DNA from: an uncultured Collinsella sp.
GTDB taxonomy: Bacteria; Actinomycetota; Coriobacteriia; Coriobacteriales; Coriobacteriaceae
Length of the DNA stretch: 64,000 bases
Assembly (NCBI GenBank): GCA_900757495.1
Contig: CAAENX010000007.1
Location: 17,608 to 81,607, forward strand
Direction: 5' to 3'
A program made the translations under genes and the position numbers. Positions 9,089 through 16,513 of the stretch are shown here, one piece after another. Below the pieces are notes generated by a model that saw only the letters and a program-made list of their open reading frames with translations, did no database searches and had not been told where the DNA came from. The stretch's first letter is position 1. Each line of letters begins with the position of its first letter.

Positions 9089-10222
9089 CTAGTTTGTTTT
9101 GCCCATCAGCGTAATACGGACGCTTGGATGGGTGTACTCGTCAAACTCGTCCTCGGGATCCGTATCAAACGAGTAATATGTTTTGATGAGGTCGTCACTC
9201 GTCCTGATAGAGATTCTCTCGTAGAGTGAGCCGTTCAAAAATGCCTGCCTAAACTCTTCGGGGAGTTTCTGCGGTGCCAAGAGCTCGGGGCTCACCGTCT
9301 TGACGTCTACGGTTTGGACGGCAGAGAACAGCTCGTCAAGGTCGCGCTCGATGCGGGCGAGGTTGTCCTCAAGGCTCGCGCTGGGGTCGACCTCTGCCGC
9401 GTAGCTCACTTCCTTGAGTGTCCCCTTGTTGTCAAAGTCCAGATAGGTATAGGCCTTCTGGGTACCTGAGTCGCCTTCGTGCAGATAGCCGCGGACGTGA
9501 TAGCCGTAATCTTGATATCGCTCGTAGGGGTCATCGGCGGACACGTACTCGCATGCGGGCTCTAATGCCTTGCGGGCGATGGCGATCTGCTCGGCCGCGG
9601 CCGCGGCGTTCTGTTGCATCTTGATGTTTCCCTGCGCCAGCTGCGGGATATAGGCACCGCACACGATTGCGAGGGGCAGTGCCACAAGCGCGACGATCCA
9701 CTTTTTTGCACGGGGGATAGGCACGCCACAGGCCTCTGCCATGGCCTTTGCGTTGGCAAAGCTTTCGGCAAGCACGTCTGCCGCGGTGGCGACGGCGCCT
9801 ACGGCAGCGGCGACTTCTGCCGCACCGCCCAGGTTGCGTGCGGTCTCATTGTCGCTGTTCTTGAGCAGACGCGCGGCGGCCTGCGTGCCAACAACGCCTG
9901 CAATTTGTGCCGAGCGGTCTTTTTCGCTCTGCTCGACGGCGAGCCGGTGCTGCATTTCCCTCCACTGCTTGCCGCGCATGCCAAAGCGCGGCGCGAGCGC
10001 GCAATAGCAGAAGATGATGAGCTCGACGGCGGTGAGCGCCAAGGCGGTCATCATGCCCGTCTCCTGGAAGCTTTCATGATGGAAGACGATATCGTCAATC
10101 ATTTCGAAGGGAATGATCAAAAAAGGCAGCACAAACGCCATGGCAAGCGCCGCGCCGGCAACCTTGGGACAGATGCAGTATCGCTGGATGCGCTTGCGTT
10201 CTTGTTCGGAAAGTGTAGCCAT
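9089..10222 (-). CDS. Membrane protein of unknown function
   Basis: I do not recognise this 377-residue protein. It has two N-terminal membrane helices (about 20-40 and 57-78) and a cytoplasmic stretch rich in alanine (about 110-165). A third helix follows at about 175-195 (WIVALVALPLAIVCGAYI), then an extracytoplasmic domain of about 180 residues with mixed charge. The start at 10222 has AAGGAG upstream; the longer frame from 10276 has none. The next gene upstream (10286-10813) is also a membrane protein, and the two probably form an operon. Confidence 0.75.
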   Translation of the reverse strand: MATLSEQERKRIQRYCICPKVAGAALAMAFVLPFLIIPFEMIDDIVFHHESFQETGMMTALALTAVELIIFCYCALAPRFGMRGKQWREMQHRLAVEQSEKDRSAQIAGVVGTQAAARLLKNSDNETARNLGGAAEVAAAVGAVATAADVLAESFANAKAMAEACGVPIPRAKKWIVALVALPLAIVCGAYIPQLAQGNIKMQQNAAAAAEQIAIARKALEPACEYVSADDPYERYQDYGYHVRGYLHEGDSGTQKAYTYLDFDNKGTLKEVSYAAEVDPSASLEDNLARIERDLDELFSAVQTVDVKTVSPELLAPQKLPEEFRQAFLNGSLYERISIRTSDDLIKTYYSFDTDPEDEFDEYTHPSVRITLMGKTN

Positions 10223-10285
10223 AGCTGCTCCTTGGTGTCGTGGCGGTCGTTGCGGCGCATGGGGTGCGGGGCGCATCAGTTTGAG

Positions 10286-10813
10286 CTAGCGCTGGATAAG
10301 AACATAGAGCAAGATGCTCATCGCGATGAGCAAGAAGCCCGCGATGTTAAACATCAGTGTGGCAAAGTTGCCCACGATGGGGCGTTCGACATAGCTTTTG
10401 TCTGGGTTGCTGGGGTTGTAGTACACGGTCATTTGGCTACCGAGGGGCCAAAGCTGCTCCGCGAGGGTGCCTAGGCGGGCGATGGGGCCTGTCTGCACGT
10501 GCAGCCAGCCCTTGGCGTCTTCGTAGGCGGTGGCTTGCGTGCGGATGGGGAGTCCCGACAAGCTTTTGGTCTTTATGCCACGGAATTGTTTTTTCGCGCG
10601 GTATTGCGTGCCGTCGACGGTGTATTCCAAAACGGGATACATCCTGCCTTCGCCCATAAAGCGATGGTCGATGACCGTTCCCATGGTCACGGCGGTACAG
10701 GCCTTGGCGTTCTTGCGAGCGACGGCTTTCATGAGCGCGCTCACTCCGATAAGCAGGATGCCGATGCCCCCAACCAAGATGAGCACGAGCAGGGATATCT
10801 GCGAGGTGGTCAC
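10286..10813 (-). CDS. DUF3592-like membrane protein
   Basis: A 175-residue protein with an N-terminal helix (ISLLVLILVGGIGILLIGV), a soluble central part of about 110 residues and a C-terminal helix (about 150-172). The central pattern, with YPVLEYTVDGTQY and later VYYNPSNPDKSYVE, resembles DUF3592 proteins as I remember them. The start is the GTG at 10813, which has AAAGGAG six bases upstream; the in-frame extension to 11047 runs into repeat DNA. A TATACT box lies about 40 bases upstream on this strand. Function is unknown. Confidence 0.78.
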   Translation of the reverse strand: MTTSQISLLVLILVGGIGILLIGVSALMKAVARKNAKACTAVTMGTVIDHRFMGEGRMYPVLEYTVDGTQYRAKKQFRGIKTKSLSGLPIRTQATAYEDAKGWLHVQTGPIARLGTLAEQLWPLGSQMTVYYNPSNPDKSYVERPIVGNFATLMFNIAGFLLIAMSILLYVLIQR

Positions 10814-10902
10814 GGCGTTCTCCTTTGGCGCGATACCGTCATATGTGACCCAGTATAGAGAATCCCGCCATCGATGAGCTATTGCGGGGGGGGTCAATTC
10901 TG

Positions 10903-10934
10903 AATGTGACAAATGGACTGTTCCTTTGTCACAT
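10903..10934. repeat. Family A palindromic repeat
   Basis: An imperfect inverted repeat (AATGTGACAAATGG / CCTTTGTCACAT). It lies in the 531-bp intergenic region 10814-11344, which holds four repeat units and no convincing gene. A run of eight G lies at 10886-10893. Confidence 0.75.
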
Positions 10935-10948
10935 CGGGGACTGCGGAA

Positions 10949-11134
10949 TCGAGGTCTAATACTTTTCCCGAGAAGTGAACGAGTGAAAACGGACTCCCGA
11001 AGCATCGACACTTTTGGCGTGCAATTTCCTGCGGTTTTGCCAGTCAAATCCTGCGGTTTTGACGCCTAAAAATGTCAATGCTTCGGGGGTCCAAATACAG
11101 CCGTTCACTTCTCGGGAAAAGTATTAGACCTCGA
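10949..11134. repeat. 186-bp foldback element
   Basis: Perfect 33-base outer inverted repeats (10949-10981 and 11102-11134, starting TCGAGGTCTAATAC) enclose inner 20-base arms (10991-11010 and 11073-11092, two mismatches that could wobble-pair). The centre holds a 12-base direct repeat CCTGCGGTTTTG at 11028 and 11050. The whole unit would fold into one long hairpin. It resembles a MITE-like or structured-RNA element. No open frame and no clear target duplication is visible. Confidence 0.85.
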
Positions 11135-11188
11135 AATATGGGCGGCGTTCGCGAACGGCAACTAGCTTGCGTCCGGTAGCCGGCACTT

Positions 11189-11214
11189 GGGGCAAAGGGA
11201 CTGCCCTTTTGCCC
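11189..11214. repeat. Family A variant palindrome
   Basis: GGGGCAAAGGG ... CCCTTTTGCCCC is an inverted repeat of similar size and layout to family A, but with GGGC in place of TGTGA at its ends. Confidence 0.6.
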
Positions 11215-11298
11215 CTTCACCATTGCATCGTATCTGGTGTGGAAAAAATATCGCCTGCGTTCTCGCGCCTGCGAAGAGTTCCTGAACCGCTTGAATGG

Positions 11299-11332
11299 GA
11301 TGTGACAAAGGGACAGTCCCTTTCTCACATTG
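11299..11332. repeat. Family A palindromic repeat
   Basis: GATGTGACAAAGGGAC ... GTCCCTTTCTCACATT, with one mismatch between the arms. It ends 13 bases before the dus start codon and so lies in its untranslated leader. Confidence 0.85.
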
Positions 11333-11344
11333 ATTTGAGAGTGG

Positions 11345-12304
11345 ATGTTGATGAATTTATCGCTGGCCCCCATGGAGGGGATTACCGGGCATGTGTTCCG
11401 TCGCGTGCATGCGGAGTGCTTTGGCGCGCTCGATTGTTATTACACGCCGTTTTTGCCGCCGCCGCGGGTGGGCAACCGCTTTGGTGGCAAGGCGTTTAAA
11501 GAGGTCGATCCTGCCAATAACCAGGGGCTTAACGTAGTACCTCAGCTGATGTCCAAGAACGCGGACGAGTTTGTGTGGGCGGCACAGGTGCTCGCCGACA
11601 TGGGTTATCGCGAGGTCAATCTCAACTTGGGTTGTCCTTCGGGAACGGTTGTCGCCAAGGGCAAGGGTTCGGGTTTCTTGCGCAATCTCGACGAGCTCGA
11701 GGTGTTCTTGAACGATGTGTGCGGGCGGTCGCCGTTGCCGGTGTCGGTCAAGACCAGGCTGGGGCTGGAGAGTGACGACGAATACGAGCGCGTGCTCGAT
11801 CTGTATTGCCGCATGCCGTTGGCAGAACTAATCGTGCATCCGCGCGTACAAAAGGACCGCTATACGGGCTCGCCGCGCAAAGAGTTTTATGGCGAGACGC
11901 TGGAGCGGGCGCCGTTTCCCGTGGCCTATAACGGTGACATTTTTGATCTTGAGGGCATGGACGCGCTGGTGGAGGCCTATCCCGGAACGCGCCACATAAT
12001 GTTGGGGCGCGGCCTCCTCGCGAACCCCGCGCTGGCTCGCATGGTCAAGGGCGGCCCTGCTGCAACGGCTGCTGAGCTGCAGCGTTTCCACGACACGATG
12101 TTTGCGGCATATGCGGAAGAGATTGGCGGCAATGCGGTCTTTCGCATGAAGGAGTGGTGGTTCTACGCCAAGTGCGCCTTCGCCGATCCTGTTACCGTTC
12201 ACAAGATCGTACGCAAGACCAAAAAGGTCGACGAATATCGCGCCGCCGTCGAGCGCGTCTTTCGCGAGCAGCCACTTGCACCCATAGCCCGCTTCCACGG
12301 CTAG
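11345..12304 (+). CDS. dus: tRNA-dihydrouridine synthase
   Basis: A 319-residue FMN enzyme that reduces uridine in tRNA D-loops. The N-terminus LAPMEGITGHVFR is the family signature. LNLGCPSGTVVAKGKGSGF carries the catalytic cysteine loop, and KTRLG and VAYNGDI (FMN phosphate contacts) follow. The C-terminal helical domain with MKEWWFY contacts tRNA. The first ATG (11345) and a second at 11351 are both possible; neither has a strong ribosome site, perhaps because a palindromic repeat sits just upstream. It is a single-gene unit. Confidence 0.92.
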   Translation: MLMNLSLAPMEGITGHVFRRVHAECFGALDCYYTPFLPPPRVGNRFGGKAFKEVDPANNQGLNVVPQLMSKNADEFVWAAQVLADMGYREVNLNLGCPSGTVVAKGKGSGFLRNLDELEVFLNDVCGRSPLPVSVKTRLGLESDDEYERVLDLYCRMPLAELIVHPRVQKDRYTGSPRKEFYGETLERAPFPVAYNGDIFDLEGMDALVEAYPGTRHIMLGRGLLANPALARMVKGGPAATAAELQRFHDTMFAAYAEEIGGNAVFRMKEWWFYAKCAFADPVTVHKIVRKTKKVDEYRAAVERVFREQPLAPIARFHG

Positions 12305-12305
12305 C

Positions 12306-12361
12306 TAGTCATTGGGGACGTTCTTTAACGACTACTCATTTAAGTGCGTCCCCAACGACTA
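12306..12361. repeat. Family B 56-bp palindromic repeat
   Basis: The arms begin TAGTCATTGGGGACG and end GTCCCCAACGACTA. It is a diverged copy of the elements at 23055 and 40812, and is followed 12 bases later by a family C palindrome. Confidence 0.85.
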
Positions 12362-12373
12362 TGTTGCAAAAGC

Positions 12374-12428
12374 TGTACGTCAGCACCCAAAGATGTCGAA
12401 AAAAGTCGACTTTGGATGCTGACATACA
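12374..12428. repeat. Family C palindromic repeat
   Basis: Nineteen-base arms (TGTACGTCAGCACCCAAAG and a near complement) enclose 17 bases. It lies just downstream of the ribbon-helix-helix gene and could act as its terminator. Confidence 0.85.
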
Positions 12429-12448
12429 CGTTTGGGTTCGGCGGGGGA

Positions 12449-12715
12449 CTAGGCAATCCTTGCGTCAAGGGTAATGAGCTCCCTGAGCCGCTCTGCGCGT
12501 GTCTGCCCATGACGCTTTGCCTTTGCGTCAAATGCTTCAAGAACCGATTCACCCACACGTGCCGATAAAACAACGCTTGGTTCATCGGAAATCGGCGGCC
12601 TTCCCAACTTGACGGTGTGGCCCTTTGGCCACTCATCTTTTTCGTATGCCGCTGCGGCTTTTTCTAGCTCACCGGGAGCAAACCCCATCATCTTTTCGAG
12701 CTGCTTGGCGTCCAT
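12449..12715 (-). CDS. Ribbon-helix-helix antitoxin-like protein
   Basis: An 88-residue protein. Residues 46-84 (SVVLSARVGESVLEAFDAK, then a basic helix RAERLRELI) fit a ribbon-helix-helix DNA-binding fold. The N-terminal 40 residues are charged and probably contact a partner. The start at 12715 follows AGGAGGC. The preceding 35-codon frame ends eight bases upstream, as expected for a toxin-antitoxin pair, but that frame looks truncated. Such proteins usually bind and repress their own promoter. The module is bracketed by two B-C repeat pairs. Confidence 0.7.
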   Translation of the reverse strand: MDAKQLEKMMGFAPGELEKAAAAYEKDEWPKGHTVKLGRPPISDEPSVVLSARVGESVLEAFDAKAKRHGQTRAERLRELITLDARIA

Positions 12716-12723
12716 AGTGCCTC

Positions 12724-12831
12724 CTATCGATCGATTCCGATTTCCCTGAGCACCTTGCGCGTAGGAGGGACAAGGGCGTGGTAAATGATGTAGCCATCCC
12801 GATCGGGGCAACATCGAGCGATGAGCTCCAT
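12724..12831 (-). pseudogene. 35-codon frame, possible toxin C-terminal remnant
   Basis: The frame encodes MELIARCCPDRDGYIIYH followed by ALVPPTRKVLREIGIDR. It has an ordered, protein-like composition and stops just before the antitoxin ribosome site. An in-frame TGA lies about 20 codons upstream, inside a family B half-repeat (12881-12908), so a longer N-terminus appears lost. I do not recognise the family. It may be a truncated toxin or a genuine small protein; its own ribosome site is weak (AGAGAAG). Confidence 0.4.
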
Positions 12832-12880
12832 GAGGCGGCTTCTCTTTTTGTATACAATTTTGTAGACAAAAATACAAGTA

Positions 12881-12908
12881 ACTAGTCATTTAAGAACGTC
12901 CAATGACT
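12881..12908. repeat. Family B half-copy
   Basis: Only the right half of the 56-bp element is present (ACTAGTCATTTAAGAACG ... AATGACTA). It abuts the truncated frame at 12724-12831. Confidence 0.8.
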
Positions 12909-12934
12909 ACCTGTGGTAGGCCCATGCAAAAAGC

Positions 12935-12989
12935 TGTACGTCAGCATCCAAAGATGTCGAAAAATGTCGACTTTGGATGCTGACGTACA
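12935..12989. repeat. Family C palindromic repeat
   Basis: Perfect 19-base arms (TGTACGTCAGCATCCAAAG and complement) around a 17-base centre that is itself ATGTCGA-AAA-ATGTCGA. It could terminate the glutaredoxin gene, which ends at 13042. Confidence 0.9.
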
Positions 12990-13041
12990 TGTTTGTGCCG
13001 TATGGGTTTGTGCGTTGGGGCCGGCCGACCGCAATAGAACG

Positions 13042-13287
13042 CTAGAGCAGGTTCTTCTGTATCCACGCGATGATGTCGTTCGATTCGTAGAGTGGCGCGC
13101 CGTCAATGAACAGGCAGGGAACCTGGCGTTTTCCGCCGACGGCGATGAGTGTCCGCTCGGCATCGGAATCGGTCGAGATATTACGCTCGGGGATGGTCAC
13201 GCCGTTATCGGCCAGGAAGCGCTTGACCTTTATGCAATACGGGCAGCCGGTCATAACGTAGAGCGCGAGCTCGTGATCAGTAGCCAT
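13042..13287 (-). CDS. Glutaredoxin
   Basis: An 81-residue thioredoxin-fold protein with the dithiol motif CPYC in YVMTGCPYCIKVKRFL, the cis-proline segment RQVPCLFIDG and the ending SNDIIAWIQ. Length and layout match bacterial glutaredoxins, which reduce disulfides using glutathione or another low-molecular-weight thiol. The ATG at 13287 follows TTGGAG; the longer frame to 13326 lacks a site. It lies 51 bases downstream of the XRE regulator gene and may be cotranscribed with it. Confidence 0.9.
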   Translation of the reverse strand: MATDHELALYVMTGCPYCIKVKRFLADNGVTIPERNISTDSDAERTLIAVGGKRQVPCLFIDGAPLYESNDIIAWIQKNLL

Positions 13288-13338
13288 AGGTCTCCAATCG
13301 GTTGAGGTTTCGATTGAAATACCCAAAGCCGCCGCGGT

Positions 13339-14166
13339 CTATGCACGCGTCAACGACGACTCGATTGCCTGTACCAGAAACGCCGTGGCGCCGGTGCCGC
13401 AGGGCTTGTCGTAGTAGTCAACAAAGCGCTGGTCGGCAAGATAGCCGTGGGCGAGGCCCAAGTACGCCTCGTCTTGGGGCTCGCATCCCCAGTTGAGAGC
13501 AATCCAGCGACGATGCATCGCGACAAGCTTGCGAGCCTCGCTTCCATCCGGTTCGCCGTCGCTCATGGCAATCGAGAGCTGGCCCAGAATAGCGCGTTCA
13601 AGTTCCTTCATGTCGTTCCATGTCTGAGGATCCATATCCAGTAACGTTTCGTTTGCTGCATCGATAGCCTCATCGCCATAGCGCGCCCGCGCTTCGGCGC
13701 CGTAGCGCTCCTCGTTTTCTTGCACGGCGCGCCAGCGTTCCAGTTGCGGCAGCACGGCGCCCATGAGCGAGACAGCTTCGTCGAGCGACATACCGGTGTT
13801 TTGTGCCAGGCGCGGGGCACAATCCTCGATCATTGCCTCCATCGTAGTGTCGTAGGTGTACTTGCCGTGGTCGTAGCACCACTTGCAGTAATGATCGGTC
13901 GCGGTGCCCGCAGCATCGGTGCCGCAGTCGTCGGGTGTGAGCACCATGCCGCAGCTCTGGCAATAGTGCTCGGGCATTTCGAGCAGGTGGGACAGCGGTT
14001 CTCCGGTTACGGCGGCAATGAGCTTCATCATGTCGATGCCCGGGGTGACTTCGCCGCGCTCCCAGCGGCTGACGGCTTGGCGCGTGACATAGAGCTTGGC
14101 GGCAAGCTGCTCTTGGGTAAGGTTGTTGGCGCGACGGACGGCGATGAGTTTTTCTGCAAAGGCCAT
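13339..14166 (-). CDS. XRE-family regulator with zinc ribbon and TipAS-like domain
   Basis: A 275-residue regulator. Residues 4-60 form an XRE helix-turn-helix (LTQEQLAAKLYVTRQAVSRWERG). Residues 69-97 form a zinc ribbon (YCQSCGM ... HYCKWCY). The remaining 170 residues are helical and resemble the TipAS ligand-binding domain of MerR-type regulators (two copies of WIALN- or MKELE-type helices). TipAS domains bind antibiotics or other small molecules, so a ligand-controlled regulator is likely. AAAGGAG precedes the ATG. A shorter relative with the same HTH-zinc ribbon order lies at 63440. Confidence 0.85.
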   Translation of the reverse strand: MAFAEKLIAVRRANNLTQEQLAAKLYVTRQAVSRWERGEVTPGIDMMKLIAAVTGEPLSHLLEMPEHYCQSCGMVLTPDDCGTDAAGTATDHYCKWCYDHGKYTYDTTMEAMIEDCAPRLAQNTGMSLDEAVSLMGAVLPQLERWRAVQENEERYGAEARARYGDEAIDAANETLLDMDPQTWNDMKELERAILGQLSIAMSDGEPDGSEARKLVAMHRRWIALNWGCEPQDEAYLGLAHGYLADQRFVDYYDKPCGTGATAFLVQAIESSLTRA

Positions 14167-14293
14167 AACGGCTCCTTTCTGCTGCTTGTTGGCTTAAGCA
14201 TACGCGGCGGCCGACGCCCTTCCAAGCAACCGTTGGTTGCAAAAGGGGCGGTCGCGGTGAGGGATTACGCGCATCGCGCATGCCCTCATGCCG

Positions 14294-14299
14294 TACAAT
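14294..14299 (+). promoter_or_regulatory. Putative -10 box for trmO
   Basis: TACAAT lies seven bases before the preferred trmO ATG at 14307, and no ribosome site is visible. The transcript may therefore be leaderless. No clear -35 box is seen. Confidence 0.45.
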
Positions 14300-14306
14300 G
14301 ACCGGC

Positions 14307-15044
14307 ATGAAACCTATTGCACACATACATACCGACCTGCCGCAAAAGTTCGGCATCCCGCGCAACAGCTTTTTGGCGCCCCATCTTGAGGGACGCATCG
14401 TCTTTGAGCCGGAATTTGCCTCCAGCGCGGCAGTTGAGGGTCTGGACTCCTTCTCTCACCTGTGGCTGCTCTGGCGCTTTGAAAACGGAACACCCGGCGG
14501 CGCGGCCGAAGACATCGCCGCCGATGCCAAGACACAGGATAGGTCCGGCACCAACGCCAAGTGGTCGAAGACCGTGCGTCCGCCGCGCTTGGGTGGAGCC
14601 GAGCGCGTGGGCGTATTTGCCACGCGCAGCCCGTTTCGACCTAATCCCATTGGGCTTACCTGCGTCAAACTCGATCATGTCGGGCTTACCGACGATGGCC
14701 CCATCATCCATGTGCTAGGGGCCGATCTGCGTGACGGCACGCCCATCTACGACATTAAGCCCTACATTCCGTTTGCGGACTGCCACTCGGATGCGACCGG
14801 CGGCTGGATTGAGGATGCGCCGTGGCAAGAGCTCGACGTTGACTTCCCGCAAGCGCTGCAGGAGATGGTCCCGCCCACGAAGCTCCCCGGGTTGGTCGAG
14901 GTCCTTCGCCAAGATCCGCGCCGCGCGGGTAGCAAGCACGAGCCAAACCGCATTTACCACTTGGCTTACGCTGGGCTCGACATATCCTTTACGGTTGACG
15001 GATCCAAGTTGACGGTAACCGCCGTCAACGACGCGCGGGACTAG
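14307..15044 (+). CDS. trmO: tRNA (N6-threonylcarbamoyladenosine(37)-N6)-methyltransferase
   Basis: A 245-residue enzyme of the UPF0066/TrmO family, which uses S-adenosylmethionine to methylate t6A37 in some tRNAs. The conserved blocks are present: KFGIPRN near the start, LDSFSHLWLLW, RPPRLGG, GVFATRSPFRPNPIGLT (the SAM-binding signature) and DIKPYIPFADC. The C-terminal extension ending in YHLAYAGLDISF is also typical. I chose the ATG at 14307 because the family motif begins soon after and a -10 box lies just before it. Upstream ATGs at 14280 and 14298 are in frame but less likely. Confidence 0.93.
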   Translation: MKPIAHIHTDLPQKFGIPRNSFLAPHLEGRIVFEPEFASSAAVEGLDSFSHLWLLWRFENGTPGGAAEDIAADAKTQDRSGTNAKWSKTVRPPRLGGAERVGVFATRSPFRPNPIGLTCVKLDHVGLTDDGPIIHVLGADLRDGTPIYDIKPYIPFADCHSDATGGWIEDAPWQELDVDFPQALQEMVPPTKLPGLVEVLRQDPRRAGSKHEPNRIYHLAYAGLDISFTVDGSKLTVTAVNDARD

Positions 15045-15156
15045 CCAGCCATTCGATGGCGCTCGCCAAATTCAACGCCAAACCCCGTGCCAAAATCGCC
15101 CACGCTGGTGGACAATAACGCCTATCAAAACAATCCGCTTTGCACGGGAGCTCAGC

Positions 15157-16371
15157 ATGAAATACGACTTTACTTCGCTTATCGACCGCCACGGCATGGA
15201 CGCCATCGCCGTTGACTCCTGGGGCGAGATCCCTGGCATGGCTCCGAACGCGCCCGACGAGGGCTTCGACCGCATCCCCATGTGGGTGGCGGACATGAAT
15301 TTTGCCACGGTGCCCACGGTCCAGGAGCACATCATTCAGCGCGCCCAGCATCCCATGTTTGGCTATTTCGATCCGCGCGACGAGTACTTCGACCGCATCA
15401 TCGAATGGCAGAGCCGACGTAATGGCGTCGAGGGTCTGCTCCCGGAGCATATCGGCTACGAAAACGGCGTGCTGGGCGGTGTCGTGTCGACCCTGCGGGC
15501 GTATGTCCAGCCGGGCGATGCGGTGCTGGTCCACAGCCCTACCTACATCGGCTTTACCAAGTCCATCGAAGCCGCGGGCTATCGCATTGTCCACAGCCCG
15601 CTTAAGCTCGACGACCAGGGCGTGTGGCGCATGGACTTTGAGGACATGGAACGCAAGCTCACCCAAAACCACATCCACGCCGCGGTGTTCTGCTCGCCGC
15701 ACAATCCTTGTGGCCGCGTATGGGAGCGCGACGAGATCGAGCGCGCCATGGACATCTATCGCCGGCACGATTGCGTGGTGATTTCGGACGAGATTTGGTC
15801 CGACATCATCTTGCCCGGTCACAAGCATATCCCGACGCAGTCGGTGAGCGAGGATGCCCGCATGCGCACGGTCGCCCTCTATGCGCCCAGCAAGACGTTT
15901 AACCTGGCGGGCCTGGTCGGCAGCTACCACATCATCTATAACGAGACGCTGCGCGACCGCGTGTGCGCCGTGTCCAATAAGACCCACTACAACGAGATGA
16001 ATGTCCTTTCGATGCATGCGCTTATCGGCGCCTACCAGCCGCAGGGCTACGAGTGGCTCGATGAGCTCAACGAGGTTATCGAGGGCAACATTGACTACTT
16101 CTGCGATTACGTGGACGAGCATTTTGAGGGCGTGTCCTATTCGCGCCCGCAGGGCACCTATATGGTGTTCCTGGACTGCACGGAGTGGTGCTGCGTGCAT
16201 GGGCACGATATTCAGTGGCTGCTCGACGAGGGGGCGCGTGTGGGCGTGGGCTATCAGGACGGCCGTCCATTCCATGGACCTTGCCACATTCGCGTGAATC
16301 TGGCGCTGCCGCTTTCGCGTGTAAGGGAGGCGTGCGACCGCTTGGACCGCTACGTTTTTAATGCACGGTAA
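15157..16371 (+). CDS. MalY/PatB-family PLP-dependent C-S lyase or aminotransferase
   Basis: A 404-residue fold-type I PLP enzyme. The cofactor lysine is K246 in YAPSKTFNLAGL. The aspartate that contacts the pyridine nitrogen is in VVISDEIWSD (about 208-217), and PHNPCGRVW and the C-terminal arginine in CHIRVNLALP fit the class. The N-terminus, with IPMWVADMNF, is characteristic of MalY/PatB cystathionine beta-lyases. The probable reaction is beta-elimination of cystathionine or cysteine conjugates. CGGGAGC precedes the ATG. It is a single gene between trmO and a sensor operon. Confidence 0.9.
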   Translation: MKYDFTSLIDRHGMDAIAVDSWGEIPGMAPNAPDEGFDRIPMWVADMNFATVPTVQEHIIQRAQHPMFGYFDPRDEYFDRIIEWQSRRNGVEGLLPEHIGYENGVLGGVVSTLRAYVQPGDAVLVHSPTYIGFTKSIEAAGYRIVHSPLKLDDQGVWRMDFEDMERKLTQNHIHAAVFCSPHNPCGRVWERDEIERAMDIYRRHDCVVISDEIWSDIILPGHKHIPTQSVSEDARMRTVALYAPSKTFNLAGLVGSYHIIYNETLRDRVCAVSNKTHYNEMNVLSMHALIGAYQPQGYEWLDELNEVIEGNIDYFCDYVDEHFEGVSYSRPQGTYMVFLDCTEWCCVHGHDIQWLLDEGARVGVGYQDGRPFHGPCHIRVNLALPLSRVREACDRLDRYVFNAR

Positions 16372-16513
16372 GTGAGTGCTGCATGCGGGGCTGTCTGCCA
16401 GATTGGCTGGAAGGCCCCGTATGGTAAAGCATCTGTAACCATTGAGCGCAAGCGCGGTTTTGTCTGCTAATATCTTTGCTCTTGAGTCTGTAAACAGGAT
16501 CGTCTGGAGCTCG

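Noticed and set aside
12306..12989. CRISPR array
   Set aside because: Repeats are long palindromes with irregular spacing and a gene between them; there are no regular spacers or cas genes.
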